Shown: positions 11,079 through 23,877, counted from the stretch's first letter. The stretch is 64,000 nucleotides of DNA from Globisporangium splendens (GCA_006386115.1 VFIW01000141.1:1-64000), one strand, 5' to 3'. Numbers and translations: made by a program. Notes: a model not told the origin generated them from the sequence alone.

Positions 11079-14000
11079 TCACCCAGAGAACAACACTCGG
11101 ACTGATGCCGCGGTGCGTGAAGCGCGTCATCGTGCATGGGTTCAGCGATTGACCAAGATCGCTACACGTCCATGGAAGACTAAACCCGATGATGACCTAC
11201 GGAAGATGGTGCCGGCCGAAGAAGAAGCGTTGAATGCCTGGATAATGGGTGCTCTCGTCTTAGACGCGCCTCCTGCATTCCTCGCTTGTACCCACACTTT
11301 CCTCCAACGCATGGCCTATGTCAAATTCTTTGAAGACTGCCTCGAAGGCACAGTCGTTGCTGTGGTCCCTCCGCGCATCTTGATGCCTGAACACATCGCG
11401 GAAAAGACAATTCTTATGCAATTACTTGCATCCGAGCCAGCCGGCTCTGCAGGTTATAAGAATCTGTGCGAGTGGATTCAGAATGTCAAGCGTTTGTACT
11501 ACACTGCGGCGACTCGGCGATTGACCTTCATTGTCAAGGAGCAGTCCACTGCAACGAAATGGCATAGACGAGAGATTAGACTTCGCAACGAAAAACTCGT
11601 TCTCCTGAGCACCGCCAAGCTCGAGGAAGAAGATGATCGATGCGATATCGACAATGTTATCCCCCACCAAGCGGATGCACTACAATATCAAGTCCGTGTT
11701 GTAGCTCCTGGCTTAGGCAATGACGTTGTCGGCCAACTGATAGCATTGAGCACCGAATGTGAAGTCGTGTCCATTGCGCGCGCGCCGCGAGCACGGGATG
11801 GCGCATACGACTCTAACTTCTGGGTCGTTATCTTCAATTCCGAGGAATGTCCCCCTCAGCTCAAAGATGTCACCCACATCTCTGCTAAAGGGTTCTCGAT
11901 CTTCGTTCATCATCATCAGCGGTACAGCCGAATCCCTTGCTTTCAGTGCTTCGACCCCTCGCACCCAAAAAGCAAGTGTACTCGAGCTCCTGGAGATTGT
12001 CAGATGCAATTTCATCGCGACTTCGAACCAGAAATCAAGCAAGCCAAGGAAATGTCGAAATTTGAGCTGCAGCACATGTCTCTTGAAGTCCGACAAAAGT
12101 ACATTGGCAATCTCTCCAATAGTTTGGGCAAAGTCATGGCCAACCTGAAGACCAAGGCAACTGAGAAAGCGCTGCTCTCTGAGATGCTCCAGCCTGCTGA
12201 CTCGAGTAGCAGCACCGGCTCTGCAGCAGTGGCAGCAGCGGCCAATTCTGCAACAGACGCTCAATCGGTTACGCCGTCGGAGGCAGAATGGTTCGATCCA
12301 GCCAACTCAAGAAACAGAAGGGGGCGATGAAATCCATGATTTCAACCTCAGCGACCACACCAGTGAAGAGTTCACCGGCGTCGAAAGGGCAACCCCATCC
12401 AGCTTCGGACGCGGCATCAGCTGGTAGACGAGCGCCAAAAGGCGGAATCTTAAAGGCTGCTCCGAAGCTGACTTCTGTTTTGGCACATCTCCTGGAACAG
12501 TAGCCAGCTCTGGTAACATTGGTACCGGGTCTCCAGAGACAAGTATCAAGGCTTCTAACGGCCAGAGCAACCGCAAGGCTCTCCAGGCTCGAAAGAAGCG
12601 CGAACTTGAACTTGAGGCCGTTCTGGCTGGGAAGCTTTCTTCAGCTGATTCTGTGCTTGATGGGGTACAAGCAAACTCCACTCAAGCGAAGCAAAAGATT
12701 GCTATCGACGCCCGCTTAAGCGCTGCTCAGGCAACATTAGACATTGCCAAGGAGCATCTGTCCAAAGCGTCTTCCGCGCACACCGCAGCTGTTGCAGCGG
12801 CTGCGACTGCAAAACGCAAATTCCATGACGTTTCAGCCAAAGCGCACAGTTTTGCTCTCGATCGAGACGAACACAAGGAGGCAGACACCAGTGGTCGTGA
12901 TGAGGAATCTTCATCTGCGAATCGTGAAGCTGGACAGTTCCAACGCCAGATTGAATTGCTTGATTTGCAGCAACGCGTGACAGCAAAAGAAGCAGCAGCC
13001 GCATCTCTGATCCTCCAGGAGGCCAAGAACGCCAAAAATCGAGCGAAAAGGCAACTTGATTTACTCAAGAAGCGAGCCAAAGCTAAGAATTTGGGTCCCA
13101 AGGATGGCGATCAGCAGGCTGGGAACAAGGCTTCTACGACAGCTGCTTCAGGATCATCTCCCGCTGAGAATACCGAAAGCCAAGGAGATCAAGACCTTGC
13201 TTATACGAAACTCAGGGAGTTTGTCAAAGCTCATGTCGTCCGCGAGCACAGTCCCACTGCGCAGACTCAAGACGAGGAGCAATCAAGAACGAACCAGCCC
13301 GGCTCGAAGTCATTTCCCTCAGCGTCTAGAGATAATGGATCGGCAAACCAGCAACCATCATCGGAGCCATCAGCTGATACCACCTCTGGGTACTCTGAAG
13401 ATCCCTCGCACTTCGATGTCACGATGTCCTTGGCGGATTCCACGTCGATGGATTCCACGATGCACCTGCAAGATCTGACGGGAGGTGCTGTGACCCCGCC
13501 AAATGGTCAAGCCACTCTCCCTCTGCCAGCAGAGGTGACTAAAGCCTTTCACCAGGAAATGCGCAGTCAAAATGGTACCGAGGACGCAGGCAATGGTCCT
13601 CCCTCGATGAACCAGCCAACTCCAGGCAGCGCTGACCAAGATTTTGGACACATTGACTCTGCTGAATCTCGAGATGCAGACCCAACGAGTGCCTTTGGCC
13701 CCGGGCCAGAAATCAATGCGGCGATGGGTAGTGGACTAGGTACAGGGTCGACGGATGATGAACATCGATTCCAGGAACCGGAGCGAGAACCAGATTCCCA
13801 CTCTCATACGTTAAATCGGCCACGGGCACGAAAGATCCCAGAACTTGCGTCCTCAGTTTTAAAAGCAGCGGCTTCAACGACACCAGGTCAATCCGAGGCC
13901 AGTCAAGAGTCAACCTTTTCCAATGACAGTGAAAGCGGCGAATTTGAGACGCCTCCTTCCTCACCGTCTCACTCTGTCCAGGACGATGGGCAAGTACGCA

Positions 14001-14746
14001 AGTCTCTGGTTGGACGATTGGTTGGATCGAAAGAGGAGCTCGAACAATTGACGGCTGCTGAACAAGCCCTTCGAAGACAGCATTTTCGTGCAAACAACAA
14101 AGCCATGCACGACTGGACCACGGCGACTCGACAAAATCGAAGATTCAGCTTGCCTTCAGTTGATCCAAGCGACGTCTCCAAATTGACTGGATGGATTCCC
14201 AGTCACGTGGATGCTCTAAGTGCGCTCATTTGTGCACTGCCTTTTCCACTGGAGGTCTTGCGCATGTTCCCAGTGAAAAAGCTTCTTGATTTTGGGCACA
14301 GCATAAACAGTCAAGCTCAACGCGCATTAATCCGGCATCACTCAGCTGACGATGCAGTTAGCGCGCAAGTGCGAGCCTTTTGTAAGAAATGGGCATCGGC
14401 TGTTGACGCCTGTCCGCAAGGCTCCGCTCGTTGGTCCATGACTGACAACATCAAGCAGTGGAACAGACTTGAAAAGCTAGATGATAGCCTATTGACCGCG
14501 ACCGTCTCGCGACCCATCGACCCAGATAAATGGGCAATTCTCAATGTGATAAGTCTTCTACTGCCCAGCATGTTCCCCAAGCACGAAGCCGTTGGTCACG
14601 TTATGCCTGAAACCCGAGCTGAAGAATATTGGCGTTCGTCTTCTCTTCAATCAGCAATTGATGCGATTGTGGGCACGACGACGTCATGGTCGCTATTGGC
14701 GCACCAGCATGAGCTGGAGGTCCAACAGCGGCACAATCAGAACTAA
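11079..14746 (+). pseudogene. LINE-B ORF1: gag-like protein with CCHC knuckle, frameshifted, with one in-frame stop
   Basis: The first frame is open from the left junction to 12330 and contains CFQCFDPSHPKSKC (CX2CX4HX4C, about 11938-11980), preceded by a region typical of LINE gag proteins. Around 12300 the sense frame moves by one. The next frame is readable from 12302 but has a TAG at 12425-12427, after which it stays open to 14746. The second part is alanine-rich and probably coiled coil (about 12680-13090), then acidic and low complexity, then a folded-looking C-terminal stretch. It overlaps the start of the ORF2 frame. This copy cannot give a full-length product without recoding. Confidence 0.8.
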
Positions 14747-17700
14747 AGGCACCCATGGTGCCTCAACTCGCACTGTACTTGGTGGCAGTTCAGTGCGAGC
14801 AGGGGGAGATGGCTCAACTGTCTCTCCGGCGGAAGTACAGCGTGGAATACAAGGCACATCAACGTATTCCGGCGATGGACTACCGTCGCGACCATATCAA
14901 CCCACAACCCAAGCTCGTCGTGACAACCACCGACCCAGAAGGCGCAGTGCGACAGTCAATGCTCGCCATGAGCTAACTGTTGGATTCCACACACAGAATG
15001 TGATGGGGTTCTCCAAATCCGACGCCAATCTGAACGCGTGGTTTTCACATTTTCGACAGACTGATGACTCGGGATCATTGGACATTGTCTTTCTCCAAGA
15101 AACGCACGTCCTGGAGACCGAAGTGGCATCAATGCAATCCAGATTTCGTCGAAGTTGGGGTTTTCAGGAACCATCAGAAGAGTCGGATCCCAGACTTTCT
15201 CTCTGGTCAGCTTCCACCGAGCGCAAAGGAGGAGTGGCGATCTTGTTGAATCCCTATTCGTGCATACCTACACTGGCTCCATATAAGCAGGATCAGTGGA
15301 ATGCGCACTGGATGGCAGCTACGGTGACGTTGCGTGGTGAAACGGTGTTACTTCTCAACATCTACGCTCCTTCTACCGTATTTGCAAGGGAAGCTTTCTA
15401 CAGAGCACTATCAGGTCTCCTCTCGTCACATGATGGACCCATTCTGTGCGGTGGAGACTTTAATTGCACTCTCAACCAGATGGCAGACAGGTCTCACAAC
15501 ACCCACAACAAAGTGCACGATTCCAGGGAATTGAAGAAACTGCTCCAGAAATTGAATCTTGTTGATACCCTCGAGGATGATGCTCTTCGCGCCACGGACA
15601 CACGAGACGTCAAAGCATTCCATCGGCAGCATCACACCTACTACTATACACTGCCTTCAGGTGACAGTGCCAGCAGTAGGCTCGACCGATGGTACTGCAG
15701 CAATGACCATCTCGACTGGGTTCGCAGCGTCTACCAAAGCGTAGCTGGTCCGTTCTCCGATCACAATGGAGTCACGATCCGGGTAGCTGCTCCTGACAAG
15801 GTGATCCAAAGCAAGAAACCTCGAGTTGTCTATCCACTTCCGAAGAATGCAGCGGCGCATGCGGCGAGTATTGGAAAAGGTTTCTTCGAAAAAGCTCATG
15901 ATCAACTTGATGAATTACGTGGACGTTACTCTTCGCCTCGTGATTATGCTCTGGCCACAGCAAATTGGTGGGATGAAGCCAAGATCGCGCTCAGGATCGG
16001 GTACCTTGAAGCTAAAAAATCGTACTTCGCCAGATTGAATCAAGGATACAAGAAGAAAATCCAGAGGTTGCAACGACGCCTCTCAGAATCAGAAGCGCAG
16101 ATGCTCGATCACTCTGGTGGAGCGGTGGGTGATCAAAACGTGGAGTTGTCGCAAGAGTTTCTTACCACCGCCACGAGTATTCGTCGTGCCATTGCAGAAT
16201 GCAAATCGAAGTGGCAGGCTTCGAAACGGGACCGCATTTTTCGGGAGCACATGCATCATGAACGAAAAACGAGCAAATCCTTCTACAAGCGTATCTCGAC
16301 CAAGTTCCTTGACAACACTATCTTCACGCTCGGTGGCACAGCTACTTACGGACCCATGCGTTCACGAGAACTTGCTGACGACATGGGAGAAGGATGGAAA
16401 TCAATCATGCAACAGGCGCCCACTCTGCAAACTGACATCGATCAAATCCTTGATCCAGGAACAGCTATTCCTCCGTCGGACAGATTAGGCTTCCTGCTCA
16501 AACCGATCAATTCGAGTGAAATTAAACAGGCTGTGAAGAAATGCAAGAGAGGCAAAGCTCACGGTCCTGACGAACTCGGCAACGACTGGTACAGAGACCA
16601 CTGTGACGAGATTACCGGTCTATTCGAGCGACTTTTCAACTTGTGGATACCCGAATGCGTTCTACCAAGTTCGTTCAGTGAAGCACATATTCACTGCATA
16701 AAAAAGTCCGTCTCTGCTGCATCGCCGCTGGACTACAGGCCAATCGCACTCCTCAACTCTGATTACAAAATATTCACACGGATATTTGCAACCAGATTAC
16801 GAACTGTGCTCCCTTGGCTTATCCATCACATGCAAGCTGGTTTCGTTCCAGGGCGAGCAATCCCGACTACGATCGATGTGTTATTGGCTGCGCAACAGCG
16901 GGCCACGAGCGACCCCGCCATGTCCAAAGCGATCGCGTTGCTCCTTGATTTTGCTAAAGCCTATGATTCACTCGATCGCAGCTTTCTGGCACAAGCGCTC
17001 CAGCATCTTGGATTCCTATTGAAGTTCGTACACTTAGTGAAGGTGTTACACTCTCAAACCACTTACAAGTTCATTGTCAACGGTTTCCTGTCGAGAAAGT
17101 ACAACGTAACATCCGGAATTCGTCAAGGATGTCCGCTGGCCCCTCTTCTCTTCATCTTGGCGTTAGAGGTTCTTTATCGGAAAATCGAAGAGAGTGACGA
17201 AATACGCGGCGTTGAACTCCAGGCAGCAGGATGCGCAACTGAAGTCAGACTTGGAGGATACGCAGACGACACGACCATTTATCTTAGCGATCCCAAGGAT
17301 ATTAACGCCGTGTTTGCAATCCTGGACAAATATGGAGCAGCTTCTGGGCTTCGAGTCAATCGGCACAAATCTGCAGTATTACCGCTGAACAAGGAATATA
17401 GCTCCACCGAAGAGTCAGTCAGTGACATTCATGTGCTACAACGTGAGGAACATTGCCGCTACCTCGGCATCCAAGTCGGACAAACGCCTTCGAATGCAAG
17501 TAACTGGTCCAAGTGCATCCAAGCCTTACGTGTCAGACTTCGACTTGCGCGTCTCAAAACTCACTCTGTCGCCCAACGCGCAGCAATTGCCAGTGCCGTC
17601 ATCATACCCAAAGTGCTTTATGTGGCCAGGCACTCCTGGCCCTCTACGGCTATTGTCAATCAGCTACACGACCTAGTGAAACAATTTGTCTGGGGCTCAA

Positions 17701-20097
17701 GGAATGGTAAGCCTGCGAAACCGTGGATGAAGGAAGAACAAGCTGAGCTCAAAAAATGAATGGAGGCTTGTCAGTACCCAACATCAGAACTGAGCTGATG
17801 ACGATGAGTGCCACAGCAGTCTCCAAATGGGCAATCACTACCTCTCACATCGATCAGGTCATCGGGGAAATCTTGCTGCACAACACAAGGGCTTCTCGAC
17901 GTACATCACGCCGCTCGATGCAATTCCAAGGCGGCCACTCCAGCTTCGTGATAACATGTGGACAACTGGCGCAGCATTATGTGCGTCGCTCCATTCTCGA
18001 CCCTATGAGCCCAGAGAACGTGATAATGTACGTTGGTGTTACGAGCACTTCAAGTCGACAATTGTGCAGACTCAATGGGACGGCGATGTGTTCCAGATCG
18101 ACCTCAGCTCTAAAATGTCTGACAGGCTTCCAGGTATCATCGCTGAAGGACGAAAGCTACGTGGGACATTCTGTGCAGAATGGCTGCCATACATGACCTC
18201 GACTGCAGATGGATGGCTTCTTGATTCCAACGGCTCCCCTTACAAGCTTGCTCACACATCATTATCAGTTGGAACAGCACAACTGGGTGACATATTTCGA
18301 TGGGAGTGGATAAGACCAGGAGTGCTTAACTTCATCCCAACATGTGGAATCTCCGGATTCTCCCGGCCGTCTATTCGAGCGCTCGAGCGGTTATGTGCTA
18401 CGTTGGTATCCAACTTCCCACAGCTTCTGTATCGACCACAGCAAACAAATGTGCTTCGGCTGTACAACGGGCAACGTCATTATAACCACGAATGGCATCT
18501 GCACACCAGTGAAGCAACTCTGACCCACGTCGACACGACCCTAGTCAAAGCTACGCATACAGTTCACTCCGCAATGGACTGTGACATTATGGCAACAAGA
18601 GACTTGAACGGGCAGAAGGTGTCGTTCCATGCACATCCACGTTTCACAAGAATCGTGCAACTATGGGGTGGCAACGGACGATACAATACGACCAGATCTT
18701 TCTATCGGCAACAAGTTGCAGCAACGAGGACACAAATTGGCAAAGATACTCGAGATGCAGCAGTCAACAAAGCTGTCCATACAGCAGGATCTCTGTGGCC
18801 AGGACTACAATTAATCCAATGGAGCGAATTACACAACATCCCAGGGATTACTGCTTATACAGCCCAGACTCTTCTCCGACTGAAAGCCAACCGACTCTCC
18901 ATGTGGAACTATGAGAAAGCTGATCTATCCTGCTCGAATCCCGAATGCTCCCAAGTTGTCCAATCTTCTGTTCAACATCTACTCTGGGGAGTGTCCGAAG
19001 CCAAACTCGTGTGGAACTACTTTTATGCGCTATGGGCGAAGATCGGAATCACTCCTGGTCACGACCCCGCAATCTGGATCTTCAGTCTGGATCTACCAGA
19101 TACTCCAAGGCATGCATGGACCACGATCAAGAGACACATTATCGGACACAAGTTCTCCAATGAACATCTCCAAGATCATCTCTATTCCGTCGCACACATG
19201 CTGTGGCGATATATGAGCGCGTCGCTCATACAGACCATTTGGTGTGCGCATCTGCGACGCATGGATTCGGATCCAATCGAATCGACTGCTGAGATGGCGA
19301 TCATGATGACCAGATTAGAGGCAGGAATGCGAAACCTCACACGACTCGCTGAAGCGCAAGCTGGAGACTCTGACGGTCACACGGTTGCAGCAGTTCTCAA
19401 GGCATATGTCGACTGCTTTCTCAGCCAAACCGACGCCATCCCCTTGACTCCAAGTGATACTCGCGGCGTTTACCTGTTGTTTTTCGATGGTGGATCACGC
19501 GGCAATCCAGGACCAGGAGGGACTGGATCCATTATCGTGCGTGTCCATAAGGACTCGCACACAGCCAGTTTAATTTGGGCCGCGAGCATGGCGTATAGCA
19601 GGAAGGACACGACCAACAACTTTGCCGAGTACTGGGGTCTCATACACGGACTCCGAGAAGCCCAACACAGTCACTTCGAACCGTTGTACGTGATTGGAGA
19701 CAGTGCACTGATTATCTCCCAACAGCGAATGCATCGGTCCCCTCGACAGCACCGATTGGCACGTTTATACCTGACAAGTCGACGACTCGCGGATTGCATC
19801 GACATCCGAGGATGGTACCATCACTACCGTGCCTTCAACAAGATGGCGGACTCAGCCGCCAACCTAGCCATGGACACCAGAACCTCAACGCAGGTTCACT
19901 TCCCAACTCAAAGAGCTGCTTTCAACAATCTCACCCAGGATCTTGACAACGACGTCATGCATTGGATTATGCGAAGTTCGGAAGACCCAAGGTCATTGGA
20001 CAACACAAGGCAGCCTCACATAGGACCAAGAGAACATGCCATCCTGGTCAAAGATTATTTAGCATTCAGAAGTGATCCATTGCAAACCGCGCTGTAG
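14661..20097 (+). pseudogene. LINE-B ORF2: APE endonuclease, reverse transcriptase, RNase H (two frameshifts)
   Basis: The frame is open from 14592; the first ATG is at 14661. Endonuclease motifs are FHTQNVMGF, LQETH, NIYAPS, GGDFNC, SRLDRWY and FSDHNG (about 14980-15780). RT motifs are PLDYRPIALL, LLLDFAKAYDSLD, SGIRQGCPLAPLLF and GGYADDTTIYL (about 16730-17280). The frame ends at 17757 in a run of six A; the continuation GGLSVPNI is in the next frame, and a second shift near 17840-17900 leads to the final frame. That frame holds the RNase H: FFDGGSRGNPGPGG, NNFAEYWGLIHGL, IGDSAL and NKMADSAAN, ending at 20097. It reads as the replication protein of the LINE-B family, broken in this copy. 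Confidence 0.9.
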
Positions 20098-20200
20098 ACA
20101 CATTTACACTCCTAGATGAAATTCGCAATGAAGAATAGGTAGGAGAATGGATATTGTAGGTCACGACGATGAACCTAAATATACCTCACCTTATAAAGAA

Positions 20201-20450
20201 GGTGTACGTTATAATCGGTAAACCTCTCGGAAACATGAAACTTGGGAAGCCGAGTCCGCTGTCAGTTGTGCTTTCGTGCGATACACTATGGCTACTGTAC
20301 CGACTTGACTGCTCTCAAGGAATTGCTACAGCGCGCGCGGGCTTTTCGATCGGCATTGGGGTATTAGATCTACTAGTTCACGAGAACCCATTACTCTATC
20401 AGACAGCACATTGGAAGCTGCCGTCTATGCGCTACGACTCGCTGGGAATC
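20201..20450. other. Spacer between two tail-to-tail LINE-B 3' ends
   Basis: These 250 bases separate the 3' end of the long LINE-B from an inverted LINE-B fragment. No ORF with recognisable content, tRNA or repeat was seen. It may be original host DNA into which both elements inserted. Confidence 0.5.
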
Positions 20451-21228
20451 TTTATCTTTATAAGGTGAGGTATATTTAGGTTCATCGTCGTGACCTACAA
20501 TATCCATTCTCCTACCTAATATTCATTGCGAATTTCATCTAGGAGTGTAAATGTGTCTACAGCGCGGATTGCAATAGATCACTTCTGAATGCTAAATAAT
20601 CTTTGGCCAGGATGGCATGTTCTCTTAATCCTATGTGAGGCTGCCTTGTGTTGTCCAATGACCTTGGGTCTTCCGAACTTCGCATAAGCCAATGCATGAC
20701 GTCGTTGTCAAGATCATGGGTGAGATTGTTGAAAGCAGCTCGATGAGTTGGGAAGTGAACCTGCGTTGAGGTTCTGGTATCCATGGCTAGGTTGGCGGCT
20801 GAGTCCGCCATCTTGTTGAAGGCACGGTAGTGATGGTACCATCCTCGGATGTCGATGTAATCCGCGAGTCGTCGACTTGTCAGGTATAAACGTGCCAATC
20901 GGTGCTGTCGAGGGGACCGATGCATTCTCTGTTGGGAGATAATGAGTGCACTGTCTCCAATAACGTACAACGGTTCGAAGTGACTGCGTTGGGCTTCTCG
21001 GAGTCCATGTATGAGACCCCAGTACTCGGCAAAGTTGTTGGTCGTGTCCTTCCTGCTATACGCCATGCTGGCAGCCCAAATTAAACTGGCTGTGTGCGAG
21101 TCCTTATGGACACGCACGATGATGGATCCAGTCCCTCCAGGTCCTGGATTGCTGCGTGATCCACCATCGAAAAACAACAGGTAAACGCCGCGAGTATCAC
21201 TTGGAGTCAAGGGGATGGCGTCGGTTTG
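20451..21228 (-). mobile_element. LINE-B 3' fragment, inverted, 5'-truncated
   Basis: The reverse complement matches LINE-B from about 19430 to its 3' end, including the terminal CTCACCTTATAAAGATAAA. The frame (stop at 20557) encodes only the RNase H domain (FFDGGSRSNPGPGG with one G-to-S change, NNFAEYWGLIHGL, IGDSAL, NKMADSAAN). The homology stops abruptly at 21228. This is the usual shape of a 5'-truncated LINE insertion. I could not find a target-site duplication at its ends. Confidence 0.88.
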
Positions 21229-21808
21229 ACATCGCCGAAAGAAGTCATTGAGTGCAGCGACGCCGACTTTGGTGATCTAGTCGAAATGCATCGAATAAGG
21301 TTCAGTGAGCAATTTGGTGGCTCAGCAACGAGTGAGATCTGAAGTCAACGCAAGAAAATGACAGAGGAGTACAACACACGTTCTGCTGAGAATCTTATCG
21401 ACATAGTCTTCAACAAGCCGGTCAAAGACGCGTGGGCAAATTTGCCTGTGAACGAAAGTTTAGATATCTGACGGCGCTCATAGTTGGATTGTCAAGCACT
21501 CCACCCGGAACGCATACCATGGGAGGAGGTTTTAACACTTTGAAACACATAAAACAAGCGTCGCAATCGCATCGCCGATTTCTCCATGAAAAAAGAGCGA
21601 AACACGACCCAGTTCTTCGACTGACTGCAATCAAATTACCATTCTCAATCATTTAGCGCCATTTGATCGGGATATTTATGCCAGAAGTCTTCCTATAGAA
21701 TATACATATTGTAAACTATCCTATAGTTTACAAACAAATACACTCTAGAGGCAGTGACTTCAGGCAAACTAGACACTCTATGGCGTGTTGCGCGCGCACT
21801 GAAGAGAC
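21229..21808. other. Intergenic, no gene seen
   Basis: This lies between the inverted LINE-B fragment and the 3' end of the reductase gene. There are only short open frames with no recognisable content. The A+T-rich stretch at about 21690-21740 (a TATAGTTTACAAAC-type inverted motif) may be part of the reductase 3' UTR or terminator. Confidence 0.4.
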
Positions 21809-22936
21809 TCAGTTGCTTGGACTGTATGCTGGTGGCAAAATGTACCCCTCGGCGCCCTTGGTGCCGTCCCAGTAGTATTTGGTGTCTACGGGAGTATTCA
21901 ATGGCCAGTCGTTCTGGAACCGCTCGACCAGGTCCGGGTTCGAGATGAACAGCCGGCCAAAGCCCACGAGATCGGCGGCGCCACTGCGGATCGCACCTTC
22001 GGCGATGCCGCGCGTGTAGCTATTATTTGCGATCACTGTCCCCTTGAATGCCTTCTTTGCGTCAAATGCGGCCAACGAGCGGCTCTTGTCGGAGCGATGC
22101 GCACCAGGGAGGAACTCACCGTCCAGGATCGCCAGATACGCCAACCCGTGCGAGCTCAACTGCTCCATCGCATACGTGAACATCTCTGCGTTGTCTTCGC
22201 TGCCCATGCACGCAAAGCTCCCATTTGGCGACAGACGCACGCCGATGCGGTCAGCGGGCCAGACGGTCTTGAGCGCCTCGACAATCTCGAGCAAGAACCG
22301 CGCGCGGTTCTCAAACGAGCCGCCGTACTTGTCGGTACGCTTGTTGGTGACCGACTGCAAGAACTGGTCGACCAAGTACCCATTCGCAGCGTGGACTTCG
22401 ACGCCATCGAAGCCCACTTGTTTGGCGCGTTCCGCACACGCACGGTACTGTTCAACGACGCCGGCGATCTCTTCCGTCTCCAACGCACGCGCCGTCTCGA
22501 AGGGCACACGCTCGTTGCGGATGTTCTTCGTGTGGCCGACCTCGACTCGAGTCGCCGACGCCGAGACGACTTCGCCCTTTGAGTTCAGTGACGAGTGCAC
22601 CTGGCGGCCCATGTGCCAGAGCTGCAGAAAGATCTTGCCGTCGCGCTTGTGCACACGCTCGACGATCTTGCGCCAGCCCTCGGCGTGCTCGTCGGTGTAC
22701 AGCGCGGGAGCACAGTGCCAGCCATAGCCTTGCTCCGAGATGCCCGTGGCTTCTGAGATGATCAGCCCCGCGCCAGCGCGCTGCTCGTAATAGGTCTCCA
22801 TCATCTCGTTGGGCACGCGCGTTGGACCGGCTCGAGCTCGCGTGAGTGGACTAAGCACGATGCGGTTCTTGAGCGTGAGGCCATCGCCGATCTGCAACGG
22901 CGTGAAGAGCTTGTAGTCCTTGGTGATGGGGGCCAT
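21809..22936 (-). CDS. Old Yellow Enzyme family NADPH:flavin oxidoreductase (12-oxophytodienoate reductase-like)
   Basis: A 375-residue intronless FMN-dependent reductase of usual family length. By family knowledge it reduces the C=C bond of alpha,beta-unsaturated carbonyls with NADPH. FMN-binding and catalytic signatures are all present: NRIVLSPLTRAR near the N terminus (Thr that tunes the flavin), FLQLWHMGR, VEVHAANGYLVDQFLQ (the His-x-x-Asn substrate pair and the proton-donor Tyr), the long signature continuing NKRTDKYGGSFENRARF, GVRLSPNG, and VGFGRLFISNPDL. The start ATG at 22936 gives MAPITKDYKLF, a typical OYE N terminus. The gene sits between LINE-B insertions but is intact. Substrate and physiological role (stress or oxylipin metabolism) cannot be read from the sequence. 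Confidence 0.95.
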   Translation of the reverse strand: MAPITKDYKLFTPLQIGDGLTLKNRIVLSPLTRARAGPTRVPNEMMETYYEQRAGAGLIISEATGISEQGYGWHCAPALYTDEHAEGWRKIVERVHKRDGKIFLQLWHMGRQVHSSLNSKGEVVSASATRVEVGHTKNIRNERVPFETARALETEEIAGVVEQYRACAERAKQVGFDGVEVHAANGYLVDQFLQSVTNKRTDKYGGSFENRARFLLEIVEALKTVWPADRIGVRLSPNGSFACMGSEDNAEMFTYAMEQLSSHGLAYLAILDGEFLPGAHRSDKSRSLAAFDAKKAFKGTVIANNSYTRGIAEGAIRSGAADLVGFGRLFISNPDLVERFQNDWPLNTPVDTKYYWDGTKGAEGYILPPAYSPSN

Positions 22937-23156
22937 GGTAGACTGATGCTTGGGAGTTGGTGAATATGAGTGTGGAGAAGCCGGAAAGTTGTCGAATGAG
23001 CACTTGTAAGAATGAAACGATCCACATCTGCCGAATGACGTTCGGGGTTGTCGCGTGCCAATAAATATGTTTATTGACGGATCATTTACTGCAGAGCAGA
23101 TGTGTATGAACAGATTCGTTGGCTGCAGTCAGCGTAACCTTTGCAGTTCTGTTGCG

Positions 23157-23170
23157 AGTACAAAACACTC
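23157..23170. repeat. Target-site duplication, left (14 bp)
   Basis: The sequence AGTACAAAACACTC here recurs exactly at 24191-24204, directly flanking a 5'-truncated LINE-B copy. Confidence 0.93.
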
Positions 23171-23642
23171 TGCTTTCTCAGCCAAACCGACGCCATCCCC
23201 TTGACTCCAAATGATACTCGCGGCGTTTACCTGTTGTTTTTCGATGGTGGATCACGCGGCAATCCAGGACCAGGAGGGACTGGATCCATTATCGTGCGTG
23301 TCCATAAGGACTCGCACACAGCCAGTTTAATTTGGGCCGCGAGCATGGCGTATAGCAGGAAGGACACGACCAACAACTTTGCCGAGTACTGGGGTCTCAT
23401 ACATGGACTCCGAGAAGCCCAACGCAGTCACTTCGAACCGTTGTACGTGATTGGAGACAGTGCGCTCATTATCTCCCAACAGAGAATGCATCGGTCCCCT
23501 CGACAGCACCGATTGGCACGTTTATACCAGACAAGTCGACGACTCGCGGATTGCATCGACATCCAGGATGGTACCATCACTACCGTGCCTTCAACAAGAT
23601 GGCGGACTCAGCCGCCAACCTAGCCATGGACACCAGAACCTC

Positions 23643-23653
23643 AACGCAGGTTC
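23643..23653. repeat. Target-site duplication of nested LINE-B, left
   Basis: AACGCAGGTTC is duplicated at 23878-23888 on the other side of the nested insert. Confidence 0.9.
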
Positions 23654-23877
23654 TTTATTTCTTTATAAGGTGAGGTATATTTAGGTTCATCTTCGTGACC
23701 TACAATATCCATTCTCCTACCTAATCTTCATTACGAATTTCATCTAGGAGTGTAAATGTGTCTACAGCGCGGATTGCAATAGATCACTTCTGAATGCTAA
23801 ATAATCTTTGACCAGGATGGCATGTTCTCTTGGTCCTATGTGAGGCTGCCTTGTGTTGTCCAATGACCTTGGGTCTT
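23654..23877 (-). mobile_element. Nested LINE-B 3' fragment (224 bp) with 11-bp TSD
   Basis: This piece is inverted relative to its host fragment. Read on the minus strand it begins AAGACCCAAGG, follows the LINE-B 3' end and terminates TTATAAAGAAATAAA. It is flanked by AACGCAGGTTC at 23643-23653 and again at 23878-23888, an 11-bp target-site duplication of host LINE-B sequence. It is therefore a second, later insertion of the same family. Because host and guest share the 3' end, the locus can fold into a long hairpin (23664-23877 with about 23965-24180). Confidence 0.92.

Larger units (their letters stand above)
11079..20200 (+). mobile_element. LINE-B, long copy of a second non-LTR family
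   Basis: The element carries ORF1 with a CCHC knuckle, ORF2 with APE endonuclease, RT (YADD) and RNase H, and a short 3' UTR ending CTCACCTTATAAAGAA. The open ORF1 frame runs back into the LINE-A tail without an ATG, so the 5' end is missing or lies beyond the LINE-A pair. The same 3' end occurs again, inverted or direct, at 20451-21228, 23654-23877 and 23171-24190, which fixes the terminus as ACCTCACCTTATAAAGA plus an A-rich tail. Confidence 0.9.

Noticed and set aside
12288..12503. Separate small gene in LINE-B
   Set aside because: Out-of-frame reading across the damaged part of LINE-B ORF1; the true continuation is the next frame.
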